Origin: Pyrenula massariospora
Taxonomy: Eukaryota; Ascomycota; Eurotiomycetes; Pyrenulales; Pyrenulaceae
Direction of reading: 5' to 3'
NCBI GenBank assembly: GCA_021030905.1
Contig: JAGFMI010000017.1
Span: forward strand, 1 to 64,000
Length of the DNA stretch: 64,000 bases
The notes beneath the pieces are model-generated. The model did not search any database and had not been told where the DNA came from. It was given only the letters and a program-made list of their open reading frames with translations. A program made the position numbers and the translations under genes. Positions 1 through 13,300 of the stretch are shown here, in pieces (the first letter of the stretch is position 1; the number at the start of each line of letters is the position of its first letter).

Positions 1-394
1 TTTAATATATTTTTTATAAATATTATTATAAATAATAATATTATCTATATATATAATATAAATAATATTTAATAATTCTTAAAATATACTATAAATATAA
101 ATTTAAAAAATTATTAACGCGTTAATTAATTTAAATAATATAATTATATATTTAAAATATTTATATCGTATACAAAACATAGTCTTTTAAATATTTTTTT
201 TAATTAATATATAATAGTATGCGTTTCGTAGATCGAACTTAATAAAATATTTTATATTAAAAAATCGATTAAGAACCTCTTCAATAAAAAATAATAAATA
301 TTAATTTTTAATTATAATTTTATTCAATTTTTAATAATCTACGCATAATTTAAAAAATATATTCTTTTTTTATATAAATAAAATAAAAGCTTTT
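1..394. other. AT-rich RIP-like flank, no gene
   Basis: Very AT-rich sequence with only scattered CG-containing words and no open frame of useful length. It forms the left flank of the retrotransposon. The last bases before the element read CTTTT and the bases after it read TTTTT, compatible with a 5-bp target duplication changed by one C-to-T transition. No promoter, RNA gene or other repeat is visible. Confidence 0.7.
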
Positions 395-776
395 TGTTAC
401 GGACGCTCCTCCCGGGTACCTTTACAGTATTTATGGTTTCAGGAAGGTAGTGCAAAGTTAATTCCAGATTATGTAATAAGTAGCCTATATAATTTAAAAA
501 AAAAAGTAATGTTACTAGGTAGCTTTTATTTAAAAGACTTCTTTATTCGGCTACTTATATAATATGGATAAAAAATATATAGAAATTGATTTCGCTCCCT
601 TTTCTGGGATAAAGATGTATTTAACTCAAATAGCTAAACACCTAGTTAGTTATGAAAGTATTGAATTACCTTTATGATCTCTTTATAAATATTTTTTTTT
701 AATTTAACTCTGAATTATCTCTTGAGAATTAATCTGTGTAAGTATCTTCCGGTCATCCAAAAGTATTTACATAATA
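395..776 (+). repeat. 5' LTR of the degraded retrotransposon
   Basis: A 382-bp direct repeat of 6777-7158 that aligns end to end without a gap wherever I compared it. It starts with TGTTAC and ends at a position where the partner keeps the terminal CA but this copy has TA. Differences from the 3' LTR are almost all transitions, and each copy keeps C or G at sites where the other has T or A, so the two decayed independently. Confidence 0.9.
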
Positions 777-779
777 CTT

Positions 780-1720
780 TAAATATTTTAAAGATGATTC
801 ACTTAGGACAAGGAGAATCTTCAACCAATTTTGCAGTTATTAAAAAAGTGAAAGGTTTTTTGCCTAATAAGTATGATGAAAATTGTTGAAAGTTTAACAA
901 CTGGCTCGCTCAATGCTAGATTTATTTTAAATTTTAAGAAAATAAAGTTGCTACTAATAAAAAGGTTATGTTTACAGTAGGGCTACTTCGGGGAAAAATT
1001 TATAAATAGTTAAAACTATAAATGCGGAACTATTTATTAGTTAAAATTAAAGAAGGAAAAAATTTAAACAACTTTGAAATCGCTGCTGTTAAAGTCTTTA
1101 AAGATTTCAATGTTTTTTAAAAAAAAATAGAAAAGGTGTTCAATGCAATAAATATTAAAAAGAATGTTGAAAAAACTATTTAACAAATATATTAAATCCA
1201 TTCAACGGCAGAATACGCCCAATGTTTTAAAGAAATTTCTGTAGAACTAAATTAGGATAATAAATTTTTTATGGCAATGTTTAAAACTGAATTAAAAAAT
1301 AATGTTAAAGATAAGTTTATATGTATTGAAGCAAATTTAATTACATTTAAAGAGTTGACAAAGGAAGTAATAAGTTTAAATAATAGGTTGAGGAATCGCG
1401 AGCTAAAAAAATTGTATAATTAACGCAATGCGGGATATTAGTATATATTTAAAGAAATTTTTTAAAGACTAGGACATTCCTATATATAGGAAAATAAAAA
1501 CTTTGATTCAAATGTGATGTAAATTAATAATGTGAAAAAAAAACCACTAAAAAAGAAGGGCATAAATAAAAATATGGTTAAAAATTACTATTTTTATAGC
1601 AAGATAAATTATATAGCTTAAAATTATAAGAACAAATTGGTATATAAATTTAATATAATTTATAAAGTAGATATTTTGAAGGTTGTATAAACTTTTAAGG
1701 AGTTAATGAAAACAGAAAGT
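780..1720 (+). pseudogene. gag remnant of the retrotransposon
   Basis: Broken frames near 860-1020 keep the pattern of a retrotransposon Gag core: aromatic and tryptophan-rich spacing, a repeated leucine/phenylalanine pattern and a Leu-Arg-Gly block. At about 1580-1640 a zinc-knuckle-like stretch has Tyr where CCHC cysteines belong, which G-to-A change of TGT or TGC explains. Several stops interrupt it. It is a remnant, not a gene. The match is by motif reading only. Confidence 0.6.
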
Positions 1721-2299
1721 GAAATAGATCCTAAAAAAAGAGATTAAAATACTCCGAGTCAGTTCACCGACGAAATAAAGATTTATAAAAAATTATTGTT
1801 ACACAACTATATAGTATTAAAGGATGATGAAGTGGTACAGTTACAAAAAGTATAAAAAAGAATTGACTTATTTAAACAATATAATAAAAGATAAAAAATA
1901 TATATTAAAGATGAAAACTATTTAGTTATTTTAAAATATTATAAAAAGAATTTATGTTTTAATAAATAAAACCTTTTTCATAAGGAGACTCATTAAAATA
2001 AATATGTGTATAAAGATTGCACATTTTATTAAGTAGTATAAAACAAGTTTGGGAAATTTCGTTATGACAAAGCATGTATAAAAAAATGGAAAAAGTGTAA
2101 AAATAAAAGATGTTTATACTATTTACATGATAAAAGAGTCAATGTTTATTTTTTAGAAAAAATGGAAGCTTTAAATTAAATGATATAAACCATTGAACAA
2201 AAATAATTTTAAGGATGTTGATTAGAAGATTGAAAGTTATGCCTATCAAACAGATGCAAGGTTTATTAACTTTAGAAGATAATGTACGGAGTCAGGAAG

Positions 2300-5200
2300 G
2301 TTAAAAATAAATATTTAACCATTAAACAGCAAAACAATACAGCGCATTTTTGATAACAGTATTTTTTTACTATTTTGGATCGACAGAAATAAAGAATAGT
2401 ATAAAGATTAACATTATAAATTTAGAGAGCTACGCTGCAACAGTTAATGTTAAAAATAATATTTAAATTAAATGTGTGGTATTACCGGATCATGAAAATT
2501 TATATAAAATATTCAATGTTTCAAAAGGCACATTTAAAAATGATATATGTTAAAATACTTTGAATTTACTGTTTTATAAATTTATATAAAAATCATTTAA
2601 AGGATAAATGCGCACAAAACTTATTTCCTGGTAACTTCAGAATTTAATATAAAGAAAAATGAAGAAATTGAGCTGATGACAAGTGTACTCAATTAATATG
2701 ATATATTTATGTAAACAGTTTTTCATATCAGAAATACAGTGTAGAAATACAACAATATTTTTAAAAGCATAGATTATGAAAAGAATTTGAAATAGAAAAT
2801 TTCGAAAAAATAAAAGACGGATTTTCCGATTTAAAAAGTGAAAAGAAGAAGTTTACATTATGGCCCCAAAATAATTAATAAATACAGAAAGCGCATATAC
2901 CATTAGGAAAAAGATTATCCTTCATGGACAAAGGATGTAAACCTTAATTAACTTAAAAGCTACCGGAAACATTATATCTTAAAACTGTGTAAACAAAATG
3001 GGAATTTCAACAAAAAAAAAAACAAAAATATATAATATACTATTTTTTAAAGGAGATAAATTAAAAGCGCAAAAAATGTTAATCAAAATAAAATCATTAT
3101 AATATAAGATGAATAATTATAACGAAACAATATACTTAGATGTTATAGTAATAATAATTAATTAAATAATCCTTAATATACCATGACTACAAAAACATAA
3201 TCTGAATATTAATTAGTAAATGAAAAAGTTTAAATTTAATAGGTGTGGTTGTATAACCATATAAAAATTTACACAATGCTGTAATATATTGACGGAAGAG
3301 AAAGATATAAAGCGGAAACTTTTAAAGATCTTTTTTTTAAAACTAAACAGCTTCGCAAAATGAAGGTTGACTTTTTTTAACAACTTAAAGAAAAAAAGTT
3401 ACGATAAAGACGAAGTATTAAAAAAATATATAATTTTAATAATACCTTAAAAATACACTGTGTAAAGCAAATTATTTAAAAAAAAAGTAAATATTAACGC
3501 ACTATCAAAACATCAATTATAAAATTACAAAATTAAACTATAATTAGGAAAAGAATCTACTTTTGGATCAATATATAAATTATTCAAAAAGAAACTTAGT
3601 GTTTTATGAAACTATATTTAAAATAATCTGAAAAAGAAGTTTATTTAAAAATTTGAATCACCGACCGGCTTACCTATTTTATTTATACCAAAAGGACAAA
3701 ACAGAAAATTAAAGTTATATATAAACTATAAAAAATTTAATGATATTATTGTCAAAAATAGGTATTTATTATTTAATATTATAAAAATGAGGGACAAATT
3801 ATAAGGAGCCAAATATTTTATAAAATTGAACTAAAAAAAAGCTTACAATTTAATATGCATAAAAAAAGGTGAAGAATAAAAAATAACTTTTAAAATCAAA
3901 TATAGATATTATGAATATTAAGTAATGCTATTTAGATTTATAAATATATTAACTACTTATTAAATGCTAATGAACAATTTATTAAAACCTTTTTTTAATG
4001 ATTTCATCATCACTTATTTGGATAATATATTTATTTATTTTAAAAATCTGAAAACACACAAAAAGTAAGTTAAATAAATTTTATAAAAACTTGTTAATGT
4101 ATAGTTGTAACTTAAATTAGAAAAATATAAATTTTATTAAACGGAAATTAAATTTTTAAAATATATTGTTGAACAAGATGGCATTAAAATTAGCTCAAAA
4201 AAAAGTAAAACTATTAAAAAGTGGCTCAAACCGACTACGGTCACAAAAATACAAACTTTTTTTAAATTTTACAATTTCAATCGACAGTTCATTGAAAAGT
4301 ATTTTTACAAGGTGGAACTACTAATTAAATTGGTCAAAAAGAACCATAAATATAAATAAAAAACGAAGTAACAAAAAGTGTTTAATCAATTGGTACAATT
4401 TTGTATAAAAATCCCGATACTAATTATATTTAAGGTAAACCAACCAAACCAAATTGAAATAGATGTATTAAATTTAACCATAAAAATTTATTTAACATAG
4501 TTGCAGAATAAAAAATAATATTTAGTAATATATTATTTCAGGAAATTGATCTCAGCAAAGCAAAATTACAATATTTACAATAAAAAATTGTTAACAATAA
4601 TGATAGCATTTAAATATTAATGAATATATGCAGAAAGCATTTTACAGTTAAATATATTTACAGATTATAAAAATTTAGCTATATTTATAACCATAAAACA
4701 GTTAAATAAAAAATAGATTTAATAGTTAAAACTTTTAAGACAATATAAATTCAAAATATATTATAAATTAGATAAAAAGAATGGCCGAGCGGACGCACTT
4801 AATTAAAGAAAAAATTATATAACAAAAAAAGTTATTGAACAATCCATATTGAAAAAAAATTCAGATAAAAACTTTAACCTAAATTAGATTGTCAATACCG
4901 TCATAAAAAAGTAAAAATAAGGATTTGAAAATCACAATAAAAAATAAGAAGTAAAATTCATAGTTCCAAAAAAATTAGCAGAAAATATTATACAACAATA
5001 TTACAATCTATCTATATACAGACATTTAAAAATTAATAATATCATTAAATTGATATAAAGAATTTATTAAATACTAAAACTAAAACAGCGGATAAAAAAT
5101 TATATCAAAAAGTGTACATCCTGTTAAAAAAACAAAATTAATAAATATCTTTATACACCAACAACAGTGTAAAAACAGTCTATAAAATTATGAAAAAATA

Positions 5201-6145
5201 TTGAAGTTGACTTCATCACTAAACTTTCTTTATTAAATGGTTGTAATATAATTATAGTAATTGTAAATAGATACACTAAATATGTAATCTTTAAATCATT
5301 TAAAGAAACCTATACCGCACCACAAATAATGAAAATTATCATGAATTTAATGATATGGTACTTTGAATTTTTAAAATAAATAATATTAAATAGGGACAAA
5401 CTGTTTATATTTAAATATTGAAAAACAATAACATTAAAATTAAAAATTAAATTAAATATGTTAACAGTATTTTATCTATAAATAAATGGATAGACAAAAA
5501 GAATTAATTAAATATTGAAAAACTGGTTACAACATTATCTTTTTACAAATATAAATAATTAAAATAAGCAGTTGCTCATAGCGCAGTTATATTATAATAA
5601 TAAAAAGAATGATACAATAAGACATTCTCTTTATTAAACAAATTTTGAAAGACATTCAAATTTTTCGGGAAATTTTTTGCAAGGAGGGACTATTAAAGCA
5701 GTATTACAAAGAGTACAATAAATTTAGTAGGAATTATAACAGTAAAAATAAACAAATTAGAAAGAAAGTTTTTAATTGAAAGAGGGAGATAAAGTTTACC
5801 TTTCTACAAAAAATTTGAAATTTTTATAACCAAATAAAAAAATAGATTACCGGTAAATAAAATTATTTAAAATCAAACAAATAAAGGGACCGACAGTTTG
5901 TGAATTGGAGTTATTAAACAACGCGGAAATACACCCTGTATTTAATATCAAATTTTTAAAACCAGCATATTTAAACACCCCAATACAGAAAACATTTCAT
6001 TATAAAATTTAGAAGAAAAATATATATAAAGTGGAACGCGTTCTGTAACAAAAAGGTTAAAACTATTTCATTAAGTGAAAAGATTACTTTATTTTAAAAA
6101 ACACATGGAAACCAATACCACATTTTGTTAATTGTTGGTTATTTA
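2300..6145 (+). pseudogene. pol remnant (RT, RNase H, integrase, chromodomain)
   Basis: Around 3661-3780 the frame shows the reverse-transcriptase block with a Pro-Lys-Gly turn and a Tyr-(Arg/Lys)-Lys-(Leu/Phe)-Asn motif. At 4015-4026 the catalytic YxDD box reads Tyr-Leu-Asp-Asn, so the second aspartate is lost by a G-to-A change. An RNase H aspartate motif follows near 4456, and the integrase core (Asp-Phe-Ile-Thr, then an Asn where an Asp is expected) lies at 5206-5280. A GPY-like segment is at 5885-5970 and a chromodomain with several stops at 6031-6140. Domain order RT-RH-INT-chromodomain places it in Ty3/gypsy chromoviruses. A protease may lie near 2350-2390, but that is weak. Confidence 0.8.
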
Positions 6146-6776
6146 TGTAACAATATTACCAACAAAATTGGATGCTACCGCTGTATCATCCAAATTGTTT
6201 AACAAGTTGTTAATTTAACTTGTGCTTAAGGCCGTGAACTTTTAAAGCTCCCATTTTACAGCGATATTAATCCGTTTATTATTTAATAGATTATTGTTGG
6301 CAATCTGTTTATTATCCTTTGCTATTAATTGTTTAGTTAAATATTTAAACTGAGCTTGTACACGACGCTGTGCCAACCAAAAAATTTTTTTTAAATATTA
6401 AATTTTTACACAACATTTTAAAAGTTTTATTATTAATTACTCCTCTGTTTCCTCTTTTTGCTTAATCTGTAAAAAAAGGGTATTAAGGACACAGTTAACG
6501 GATTTTCATAATATAAACACGCAGGGCTTGCCACGGTGAATGTATTGTAAACATTTTATAAATTTAGAAGGTATAATGAAGCAGAGCTGATCGATTTGAG
6601 TATAATACTAATAAGGGAACTCTGTGATGAAACCATTATGTTTAATTTGTTAAAAAAGGCGAAGTTTTTTAACAGAAAAAATAAACATCATTATTTAGGT
6701 ATGAGCCGGTTAAAACTTCATTTAAATATTATTACGGCTGATCTTCGGGATTAAAATTTAATGAAAAAGGGGTGGG

Positions 6777-7158
6777 TATTACGGACACTCCTTTTGGACA
6801 CCTTTATAATATTTATGGTTTTAAGAAAATAGTGTAAGGTTAACCCCAGATTATGTGATGAGTAGTCTATATAATTTAAAAAAAAAAATAACGCTACTAA
6901 ATAGCTTTTATTTAAAAAGCTCCTTTGTTCAACTATTTGTATAATATAAATAAAAAATATATAGGAATCGACTTCACTCTCTTTTTTGGGACGAAGGTGT
7001 ATTCAACTCAAATAACTAGATATCTAATTAATTATGAAAGTATTAAACTACCTTTGTGATCTCTTTATAAGTATTTCTTTTTAACTTAACCCTGAGTTAT
7101 TTCTTGAGAACCAACCCGCGCAAGTACCTTCCGGTCACCCAGAAATACCTACGTAACA
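6777..7158 (+). repeat. 3' LTR of the degraded retrotransposon
   Basis: The 382-bp partner of 395-776. The first bases read TATTAC, the G of the canonical TG having become A, and it ends in CA. A purine tract of A and G residues (about 6763-6776) sits directly before it and is the expected plus-strand priming site. Confidence 0.9.
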
Positions 7159-9600
7159 TTTTTATAGGCGATTTATTATATTAAATTTAATTTTTTATAA
7201 AATTTATCTCTATATATTTATATAGTATATAAAATTTTTTCGTACTAAAAAAATATATAAATTTATATAAAACTTCTTTTTCCTTTTTAATAAAAATTAT
7301 ATATATAATTTTTATATTACGTAACATTTTTATAATTTTTTTTTTAAAAAAAATATTTATAAATTCAATATATTCTTTAAAAATAATAAATTTATTATTT
7401 AAAATTATAAATATAAAAATAATTGATTCATTATTGTTTTATATATAAAATATAATCTTTATAATTATAATAAATTTTAATTCTTTAAATTTTTATAAAT
7501 ATAATATTTAATAAATAATAAATACTTATTTATAATATTATTTTATTTTAAATTAATATATATCCGCGTCGGCTGCAACGAGTTAAAAATATTTTAAAAT
7601 AATATTATAATAATTAATAATATTAATCGCAATAAAAATTTATTTTATTTTTAAATTTATATTATATATATTTATCGTGTACATATTAAATATATATTAA
7701 TTATATATATAAATATTATATTTATCGAATATATACAGTTTAATTTATATAAATTTAACTTAAAATTTTAACAACTTAATCGTTTTCTAATTAAAATAAT
7801 TATATTTTTATATATTTAAATTTATAAATACGTAGAATATATACTACGTTCTTAATATATATATATTTATATTAATTTTAAAATAGAATACTAATTTATT
7901 TATCTTTTTAATAATATCTAATAATATCAAAATATTAATATTATAAATAATTATTTTTTTAATCCCTTTTTATACAAAGTAAATTTATTTTTTTTTTATT
8001 TTTTAAAATAAATATTAAACTTATATCTCTCTTCGCTATAATTATAATATTTAATTATTAAATTCTTAACATTTTTTATATTTAATTTAAATATATTTTT
8101 ATTTAATTTTTTATTTAATTTAAAACGATTTTACGATCGCTTTTAATTAATTAATTTAAATTTTTTATTTTTTTCTAATTTATTATCGCGAACTTTTTAA
8201 AACTCTTTTTATTATTATATTAATATAAAAATTTATTTTTAATTATAAATTATTTCATTTTCGCGCATATTTTTTTTACAAATTTTAAAATTAAAATAAT
8301 TTAAAAATATATATATTTTATATTAATTTTTGATAAAATCTTCGATTTATTTTTTAAAAATTTTAATTTTTTAAATTAATTCGCGTATAAATTAATTACG
8401 TTTTTATTTTTTTTTTATAAATATAAAAATAATATTTATAATACAATTTATAAAATTTTAAATAATATTTTTTAAAAACTAAATATATTAATTTTAACTT
8501 TAATTTTTATTATTAATTACTTTAATTTTTATAATTTAATTATAAATTAATATATTAATAAGCGCAGTTATAGTTATTATAATATATTTATAATTATTAA
8601 TTACTAAAATTTTTACTATTTTAAACTATAAAAATTATTTATTTTAATATTTTTAAAACTCTTTAAAATTTTTATTTAAAAATTTTAAAAAATTATTAAA
8701 ATAAATAGTTTTTGTATACGACGCGCCTATATTTTATAATTTTTTTATAAATAAATTAATTATTTTATTATTTAATTCGTACTTTAATTAATTTATTTTT
8801 TCTTTTATTTTTTTAATTTATATTTTTTTTTATAATTATATTAAATACGCAACGCAATCTTTTTTAATATAATTATTAAAAATAATAATTTTAAAATAAT
8901 TATAATTTAAAAATATATTTATTTTATTTACGATATAAAAAAAAATATTTAAAATATTTAAAAAAATGCGCGTTTTACGCTGCGGTTTTAAAAATATTAT
9001 TTTATATTTAATTTATATATAATATTTAAAATTATTTTAATATTTTAACCAATTAATAAAATAAATTTTTAATAATTATAAAATTAATTTAATAATTTGA
9101 TAAGTAGAATACTTAAAATATAATAAAATATAATATATAAAGATAATATATATATTTACTAAATAATCTCGATAATAAAAATTAAAAACTAAAAAGTTAA
9201 AACTCTTTAATAGAACTATCTATTTAAATATATAGATACGAAGAAGTCACGTGAGCGCCTTATATACGCTTAATATCTGGCATAACAGACAATATATGGA
9301 ATGCCTGCTCGAAGCAATAGAAGTATTTCAGAGATTTTTTATCTATGTACCTAGCGTACCCCGAAATAATATATATTGGATAAAATACTAATTCGTGGGT
9401 TAATAAGCTGACTTTTAAATTTGATATTAATTATAACAGAAAGAGACTGGGTATATATATAAAATGAAATTTTACAGAATAGCCTCAATAAAGAAGAAAC
9501 ATACTGTAAAGTTCTATAATATTTTTTGTTATTTAAACTATAATTTTGTGAAAAAAAAAAAAAAAACAAAAAACTAACAAAACATCTTTATAATATAGTA
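7159..9600. other. AT-rich RIP-like island, no gene
   Basis: The sequence is almost entirely A and T with isolated CG-containing words and no usable open frame. A run of sixteen A residues occurs at about 9551-9566. The composition changes sharply to balanced GC at about 9600. I see no promoter, tRNA or rRNA here. It is probably older repeat sequence mutated beyond recognition. Confidence 0.7.
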
Positions 9601-10359
9601 GAAGATAAAGAAAGGTACAGCGTCACTAAATGCTATACCTTTTTGAAGAACTTTGTACCACTACAAGTGGAGCTGCGAAATGATTCCAAAAGCCAGTCAA
9701 CTGCCTTCTTTGTACCATCCTAGAGTTCCTTGGGTCGGATCCGCCGAGAGCCGCCGTTCTCAATCCCTCGTGTCGCCTGATTTCCACAGTCGTTACGTAC
9801 CCACATATTCTACCACAAAGATTGAGGTGACCCAGAGAGAACGATCGAGAAGTAATCGCAGCCTGGACATTGATGTAGGCTTGGGTTGTGAATTGTGGAG
9901 GTTGCACGCACGACCACTACCTTGAGCAGCCTTCCTGCCGATCGGAGACGCCCATATATGGTGATAGGCAAGGCTGATTTCTTCGTGTGGCGCACATTTT
10001 TCTGCGGCAATCTTGCTCGCCCCATGTCATGATTCGAGGCAGGACCTAATGTTTCTCATTCTCGGTGCTTAAATTGTCGCTTGTTTTGTGATGTAGCTAG
10101 TTCCGACGCTATGTCCACCTGCGACTGATGGGGGTTTCCCTGAAGGGTATCTGCTATTGGTAAGTCATCCGGACATGTAAGCCGAACGGCAAGCACCAAG
10201 GCCAACTTGAAACTTTGCCCAGTTGCCTTCCCAAATGTCTTCCCAGCATGAATCATTAGCGAGCTCTCTCCTTTTTTGCGGCGCAGTGTATTCAGCTCGC
10301 CGCTTTCATTTCTAATTCAAAGGGAAGACGGGGTTAGGTCTATCAGTTTGTTGGTGAAC
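9601..10359. promoter_or_regulatory. upstream region of the PKS gene
   Basis: GC-balanced sequence between the AT-rich island and the PKS start codon. The short open frames on both strands have no family features and look accidental. It presumably holds the PKS promoter. I cannot point to a specific TATA or activator site with confidence. Confidence 0.4.
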
Positions 10360-13300
10360 ATGTCGGTAGAGACTCATGGGGACCACTCAGGACCAACGCC
10401 AATTGCTGTGGTGGGATATGACTTCGAATTCCCACAGGAGGCGACTTCTGTGGAGAGTTTTTGGCAAATGTTGTGCGATGGTAGATGCGCAAGCACAGAT
10501 TTTCCTAGGGATCGGATCAACATCGATGCTTTCTACCATCCAGATCGTTCGAGAGATAGTACAGTGAGCGCATACGAGGTGATGGCCAGCATAGTGTTCA
10601 TGAATTGACCTGAAATTAGATCGCTGTCCGCGGTGGCAACTTCGTCACAGAGCCTCTTGGGGCCTTCGATGCACCATTCTTCTCAATACCACCGGTGGAA
10701 GCGGCTTGTATGGATCCACAGCACAGGAAGATGCTTGAAGTCGCTTACCACGCTCTGGAAGATGGTATGTTGTTCCGAGATCGTTGAGTGAAAATTTGTG
10801 GCTTACAAGCGTCGTCGAAGCTGGTATCCCGTTACAGGCTTGCTCAGGCTCTCAAACTTCAGTGTATACTGGTAGCTTCACTGATGATTACCGAAGTATA
10901 ATGCAGCAAGACTTTGATTCGCAGCAAACACATGCAGCTACAGGTATCGCATTCTCGATGTTAGCAAACCGCCTAAGCTGGTTCTTCAACTTCAAAGGCG
11001 CTTCAGTCAATCTAGACTCGGCATGCTCGAGCAGTCTATCCGCGTTACATTTCGCTTGCCAGGATCTTTGGAACAAAACTGCGTCTATGGTAGGTGGCAT
11101 GAATGGGCATGGTAACATAAAGCGAAGCAAAATTGGCTGACAGTAATATGTAGGCGCTCGTTGGTGGCGCGAACTACATGTATCATCCTGATTTTTTGAG
11201 ATTCTTGTCGAGCCTCAATTTCCTTTCTCCGGACAGTCGTTGCTGGAGCTTTGACGAACGGGCGAACGGCTATGCACGGGGTGAAGGTTGTGCCGTGCTG
11301 GTGTTAAAGCGTCTACCGGACGCTATTCAAAACGGCGACCACATCAAAGCCGTGATCCGGAATACCGGTCTGAATCAGGATGGAAGAACGCCTGGTATCA
11401 CTGTGCCCAACGAAGACGCTCAAGTTGACCTTATTACAAATACCTACCGAGAAGCCGGTCTCTCGATGGCTCCTACCAGATACTTTGAAGCACATGGCAC
11501 TGGCACTCCAGTGGGAGATCCCAAGGAAGCTAGTGCTATGGGTCGCAGCTTCTCTCATTGTCGGACTGTTGATGATCCGCTATATGTTGGTGCTGTGAAA
11601 GCCAACATAGGCCACCTTGAGGGGTGTAGCGGCCTCGCGGGTATTATCAAGACCATCTTGGTTCTCGAAAAGGGTTTCATCCCACCAATCGCCGGGCTAG
11701 ACACGCTGAACAAGAAGATAAGCCCAGAAAGGCTGCACTTGCATTTCCCGCGTGTCGGGATTTCTTGGCCGGGAAGAGGCCTTCGTCGGGCCTGCGTGAA
11801 CTCCTTTGGATTCGGTGGCACAAATGCTATGGCCATTTTAGACGACGTCCACCATCATTTAGAGTCCTATAAAGCTCATGACATGGCCCGCAGGCAACAA
11901 CAAATAGTGAATGGTTTCTCCTCTCCATTGCTGAAGGCAATCAGCGCCAATGGTAGACGAGACTCCTCCAAGAATGGGCCAATCTCGTCCGCAAAAGCAG
12001 AATATATCGATGACACAGCGATGAATAAACCGTCAATGTCTCTAGATCCTCCATCACATCCAAAATTACTAATCTGGTCTGCATTCGACAAAGAACGCGC
12101 AAAGCAATTAGCAGAGCTGTACGTGGAATATCAAGACAGCAATGCTGGGATGCATGATGATGACCTGTACACCTTGTCGCAACGACGGACGCTCTTCCCA
12201 TGGAGAAGCTTTGCCGTCTTCGATTGGCGTGGCGATCTCTCTGCTACCTGCACTTCGATCTCAGAGCCCATCAAAGCTACCGAAAATCGACGCATTGCCT
12301 TTGTCTTCACGGGACAAGGAGCTCAATATCAAGGCATGGGTCGTCAACTTCTGGAATTTGGCGTCTTTCGCGATAGCTTGGTAGATATCGATTATTGCCT
12401 ACGGGCTCACGGCTGCTCGTGGTCTGTTCAAGATTTTGTAAAAGAAGCTGCGGATAATCGTTCGATTGACAAACCAGAATACGCACAGCCAGTGACAACT
12501 TGCATCCAGATTGCTCTGGTTGACCTCTTTAGATCTTTTGGGATCCTTCCATCGCTTGTCCTAGGCCATTCTTCAGGAGAGATCGCCGCGGCCTATGCTG
12601 CTGGGGCTCTCTCACGGTTTTCTGCCGTCAATGTCGCCTATCAGCGAGGCCAAGTGTCATCATTCGTTGCGCGACACTGTGACGACCTTGGCATGATGGC
12701 TGTTGGTCTTTCGAGTGAAGATGTACTGCGGTACGTTGAGCAGCTGCGGGCGCCTTACGCAAAAGTGGAGGTTAATGTTGCTTGTATCAACAGTCCGAAG
12801 AGCGTGACATTGAGTGGGAAAGCGAAGCAACTTGACACACTTCAGGGATGGTTGAGGGACAACGATGTCTTCACAAGACGGCTTCGGGTGCCAATTGCTT
12901 ATCACTCTCCCTTCATGGAGACTGTGGCTGACGATTATGCCGCTGCAATGGGCACGCTTGAAAGCCGCCCCAACGGGTTGTCCATCCCAATGATCTCTTC
13001 CGTGACCGGGGACATCGCGCTCCGCGAGGCGCTCCGAGACCCATCATATTGGGTGCGTAATATGATTTCGACAGTCCAATTCGATATGGCCTTTTCACGG
13101 CTTCTGGCGCAGTCCAACAACAAAGCGCGTAAGCAGTTGGGTAGGAGGAGCCAGGACACTTTCCAGATCACTGACGTCTTAGAGGTCGGCCCTCACTCTA
13201 CGCTCAGAGGACCGATTCGCGAAATTGAGAGTGCTAAAACAGGTGCAAAAAAGCTTGCATACACTCCATCGCTAGTTCGAGGCGAGGACGCGACTGTCGC

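Larger units (their letters stand above)
395..7158 (+). mobile_element. RIP-degraded Ty3/gypsy (chromovirus-type) LTR retrotransposon
   Basis: A full-length element bounded by two 382-bp LTRs with a 6000-bp internal part. Reading left to right, degraded but recognisable blocks occur in the Ty3/gypsy order: gag (about 850-1440), a zinc knuckle with Cys codons turned to Tyr (about 1580-1640), reverse transcriptase (about 3640-4040), RNase H (about 4450), integrase (about 5200-5320), a GPY-like end (about 5885-5970) and a chromodomain (about 6030-6140). A purine-rich tract immediately precedes the 3' LTR. Stops fall in every block, and the visible changes are mostly G-to-A or C-to-T, as RIP produces. 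The element cannot encode a working polyprotein. No clear primer-binding site survives after the 5' LTR. Confidence 0.88.

Noticed and set aside
9653-9925. 90-codon open frame and its antisense partners before the PKS
   Set aside because: Both strands are open in parallel and neither shows a known motif or good start context; treated as promoter sequence.
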